NCBI GenBank assembly: GCA_946480465.1
Contig: CAMLJY010000174.1
Location: 1-5,904 of the forward strand
Reading direction: 5' to 3'
Source: an uncultured Burkholderiales bacterium
GTDB lineage: Bacteria; Pseudomonadota; Gammaproteobacteria; Burkholderiales; Burkholderiaceae
Length of the DNA: 5,904 nt
Every line of letters starts with the position of its first letter. Positions within the stretch are counted from its first letter, which is position 1. Of this stretch, positions 4,581 to 5,904 are shown piece after piece. The position numbers and the translations under genes were made by a program. The notes under the pieces are model-generated. The model did not search any database. It was not told the origin of the DNA and saw only the letters and a list, made by a program, of their open reading frames with translations.

Positions 4581-5904
4581 TCAGGTGGCCAGCATCCGCT
4601 CGGCCCCGGCCAGTGCGGCCACGACGGCGCCGCCCAGCGCAAGGTACAGCAGGCACGGCAGCACGGTGTGGCGCAGCACCTCCCCTTCGCGTCCCTCCAG
4701 CCCGACGGTGGCAGCGCCGGCCACGATGTTGTGGGGGCAGACGATGTTGCCCACCGCGGCCCCGAAACCCTGGGCCGCAACGATGGCGGCGGCCGGCAGC
4801 CCCAGCGCGGCCGCGGTCTGCGCCTGCAGCGTGGTGAAGAGCACGTTCGATGCCGTCGCCGAGCCGGTGACGAAGCTGCCCAGGGCACCGACGGCTGGCG
4901 CAAGCCAGGGCCAAGCCGCGCCCACGGCCTGCACGGCCGCCTGCTGCAGGGTGGAGATCAGGCCGGCGTGCAGCATCAGCCGCGACAGCACCAGCATGGC
5001 CAGCAGAGCGACGATCGCCGGCACCAGCTGCCGTGCGGCGCGGCCAAGCGCGCTCGCCAGCGATCGCGGCGGCAGCCGCTGCACTGCCGCGCCGATCAGC
5101 AGCGCGGCCATCAGCAGCGTTCCGGGATGGGCCAGCGGCTGCATGCGGCCCTGGTAGGCATCGAACAGGCGCCACTCGAAGGTGACGTCGCCGAGGAACC
5201 GCGCCAAGGGCGGCAACCCTCGCGTCAGCAGCACCAGCACGACCAGGGCCGCGTAGGGCGCCAGCGCACGGGCCAGCCCTGGCGCCACGGAGCCGCCGCC
5301 GCGCTGGTGCAGCGCACCGATGAAGGCCGCTCCGCCGACGAGGGCGCCGCCCAGCGTGGCCAGCTCCGGGCCGAGCAGCGACGCCAGCGCCAAGCCGGGC
5401 AGCAGGAAGCCGCCGGCAGCGAGCACGCTCCAGCCGAGGCCAGGCCGGTGCCCGGCAGCGGCCAGCCTGCGCACGAAGAACATCATCAGCACGCCGCCCA
5501 GCAGCGCGTGCAGCAGGGCAGTGCGCCATGCGATGTCCCCGGGGTTCAGGCCGGTCAACCCAGCCTGCACCGTCACGGGGGTGCCCAGGGCGCCGAAGGA
5601 CACGCCGGCGGCATGGCCCAGCAGCGCCAGCACCACCGCCTGCACGGGCGCGAGCCCCAGGCCGACGAGGATCGGTGCCGCCAGCGCCACCGGTGTGCCG
5701 AAGCCAGCCGCCCCCTCGAAGAACAGCGCCAGCAGCCAGCCCACCAGCAGGGCCTGCAGGGCCGGCTGCGGCGTGAGTCGCACGAGGCCGTTGCGCAGGG
5801 TGTCGAGGGCGCCGCTGTCCTGCTGCAGGCGGTGAAGAGCCAGCGCGGGCCACAGGATCCACAGGATGGTCAGCGCAAGGAAGCCGCCCTCGGCCACCAC
5901 GCCG
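4581..5904 (-). CDS. L-lactate/glycolate permease family transporter (LctP/LldP), N-terminus outside window
   Basis: This inner-membrane carrier belongs to the lactate permease family, whose known members import L-lactate, D-lactate or glycolate with protons. The frame is open through the right edge (a GTG at 5900 is internal, with coding sequence before it), giving 440 visible residues and a TGA stop at 4583-4581. Family members are about 500-560 residues, so roughly 70-110 N-terminal residues, about two helices, are missing. Counted from the first whole codon, the family signatures are EGAAGFGTP (63-71), FGALGTPV (103-110), FVTGSATASN (344-353) and GNIVCPHN (385-392). About eleven or twelve hydrophobic segments are visible, the last near the C-terminus. 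There is no frameshift. The substrate cannot be told from the sequence; no lactate dehydrogenase or glycolate oxidase gene is in the window. It converges on the Coq4-like gene, so the two transcripts probably overlap at their 3' ends. Confidence 0.93.
   Translation of the reverse strand, partial: GVVAEGGFLALTILWILWPALALHRLQQDSGALDTLRNGLVRLTPQPALQALLVGWLLALFFEGAAGFGTPVALAAPILVGLGLAPVQAVVLALLGHAAGVSFGALGTPVTVQAGLTGLNPGDIAWRTALLHALLGGVLMMFFVRRLAAAGHRPGLGWSVLAAGGFLLPGLALASLLGPELATLGGALVGGAAFIGALHQRGGGSVAPGLARALAPYAALVVLVLLTRGLPPLARFLGDVTFEWRLFDAYQGRMQPLAHPGTLLMAALLIGAAVQRLPPRSLASALGRAARQLVPAIVALLAMLVLSRLMLHAGLISTLQQAAVQAVGAAWPWLAPAVGALGSFVTGSATASNVLFTTLQAQTAAALGLPAAAIVAAQGFGAAVGNIVCPHNIVAGAATVGLEGREGEVLRHTVLPCLLYLALGGAVVAALAGAERMLAT

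Noticed and set aside
4366..5862. Open frame of about 498 codons on the minus strand over the permease gene
   Set aside because: Its translation is Arg/Ala/Gly/Pro-rich with no family features, and the overlapping frame encodes a clear membrane permease. It is an effect of high GC content.

Overview
This window is very GC-rich, with G/C-dominated third codon positions and tightly packed genes. Its protein families (a NodD/aromatics-type LysR regulator, an Ala/Lys-rich phasin-like protein, class I fructose-bisphosphate aldolase, tandem universal stress protein, Coq4-like protein, LctP-type permease) suggest a betaproteobacterium, most likely Burkholderiales. That assignment is inferred from composition and family content; there is no rRNA or other marker gene to confirm it.

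Layout. (1) 1-414, plus strand: the C-terminal part of a LysR-type regulator, cut by the left edge. (2) 415-782: a gene-free stretch of 368 bases holding several inverted repeats and an FNR/ANR-like box (706-719) placed correctly for a class II activated promoter. (3) 783-1568 and 1603-2616, plus strand: a two-gene unit with a 34-base gap, encoding a phasin-like protein built from seven 21-22-residue repeats and a class I fructose-bisphosphate aldolase. (4) 2617-2811: a convergent gap with one GC-rich hairpin. (5) 2812-3696, minus strand: a tandem-domain universal stress protein. (6) 3697-4075: a divergent regulatory region of 379 bases with a 23-bp dyad (3815-3837). (7) 4076-4567, plus strand: a small Coq4-like protein with an intact HDxxHx11E metal-ligand motif. 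(8) 4581-5904, minus strand: a lactate/glycolate permease family transporter, cut by the right edge, meeting the Coq4-like gene tail to tail with 13 bases between the stop codons.

How the genes may work together. A granule/lipid-coat-like protein, a metal-independent aldolase, a universal stress protein, a quinone-related protein and a lactate-type permease fit a carbon-storage and low-oxygen or energy-limitation theme. The FNR/ANR-like box before the phasin-like/aldolase unit supports this, but the link between the separate transcription units is inference from proximity only. The least described items are the repeat protein with two acid-free basic tails and the short Coq4-like protein. I saw no tRNA, rRNA, CRISPR array, insertion sequence or phage gene.
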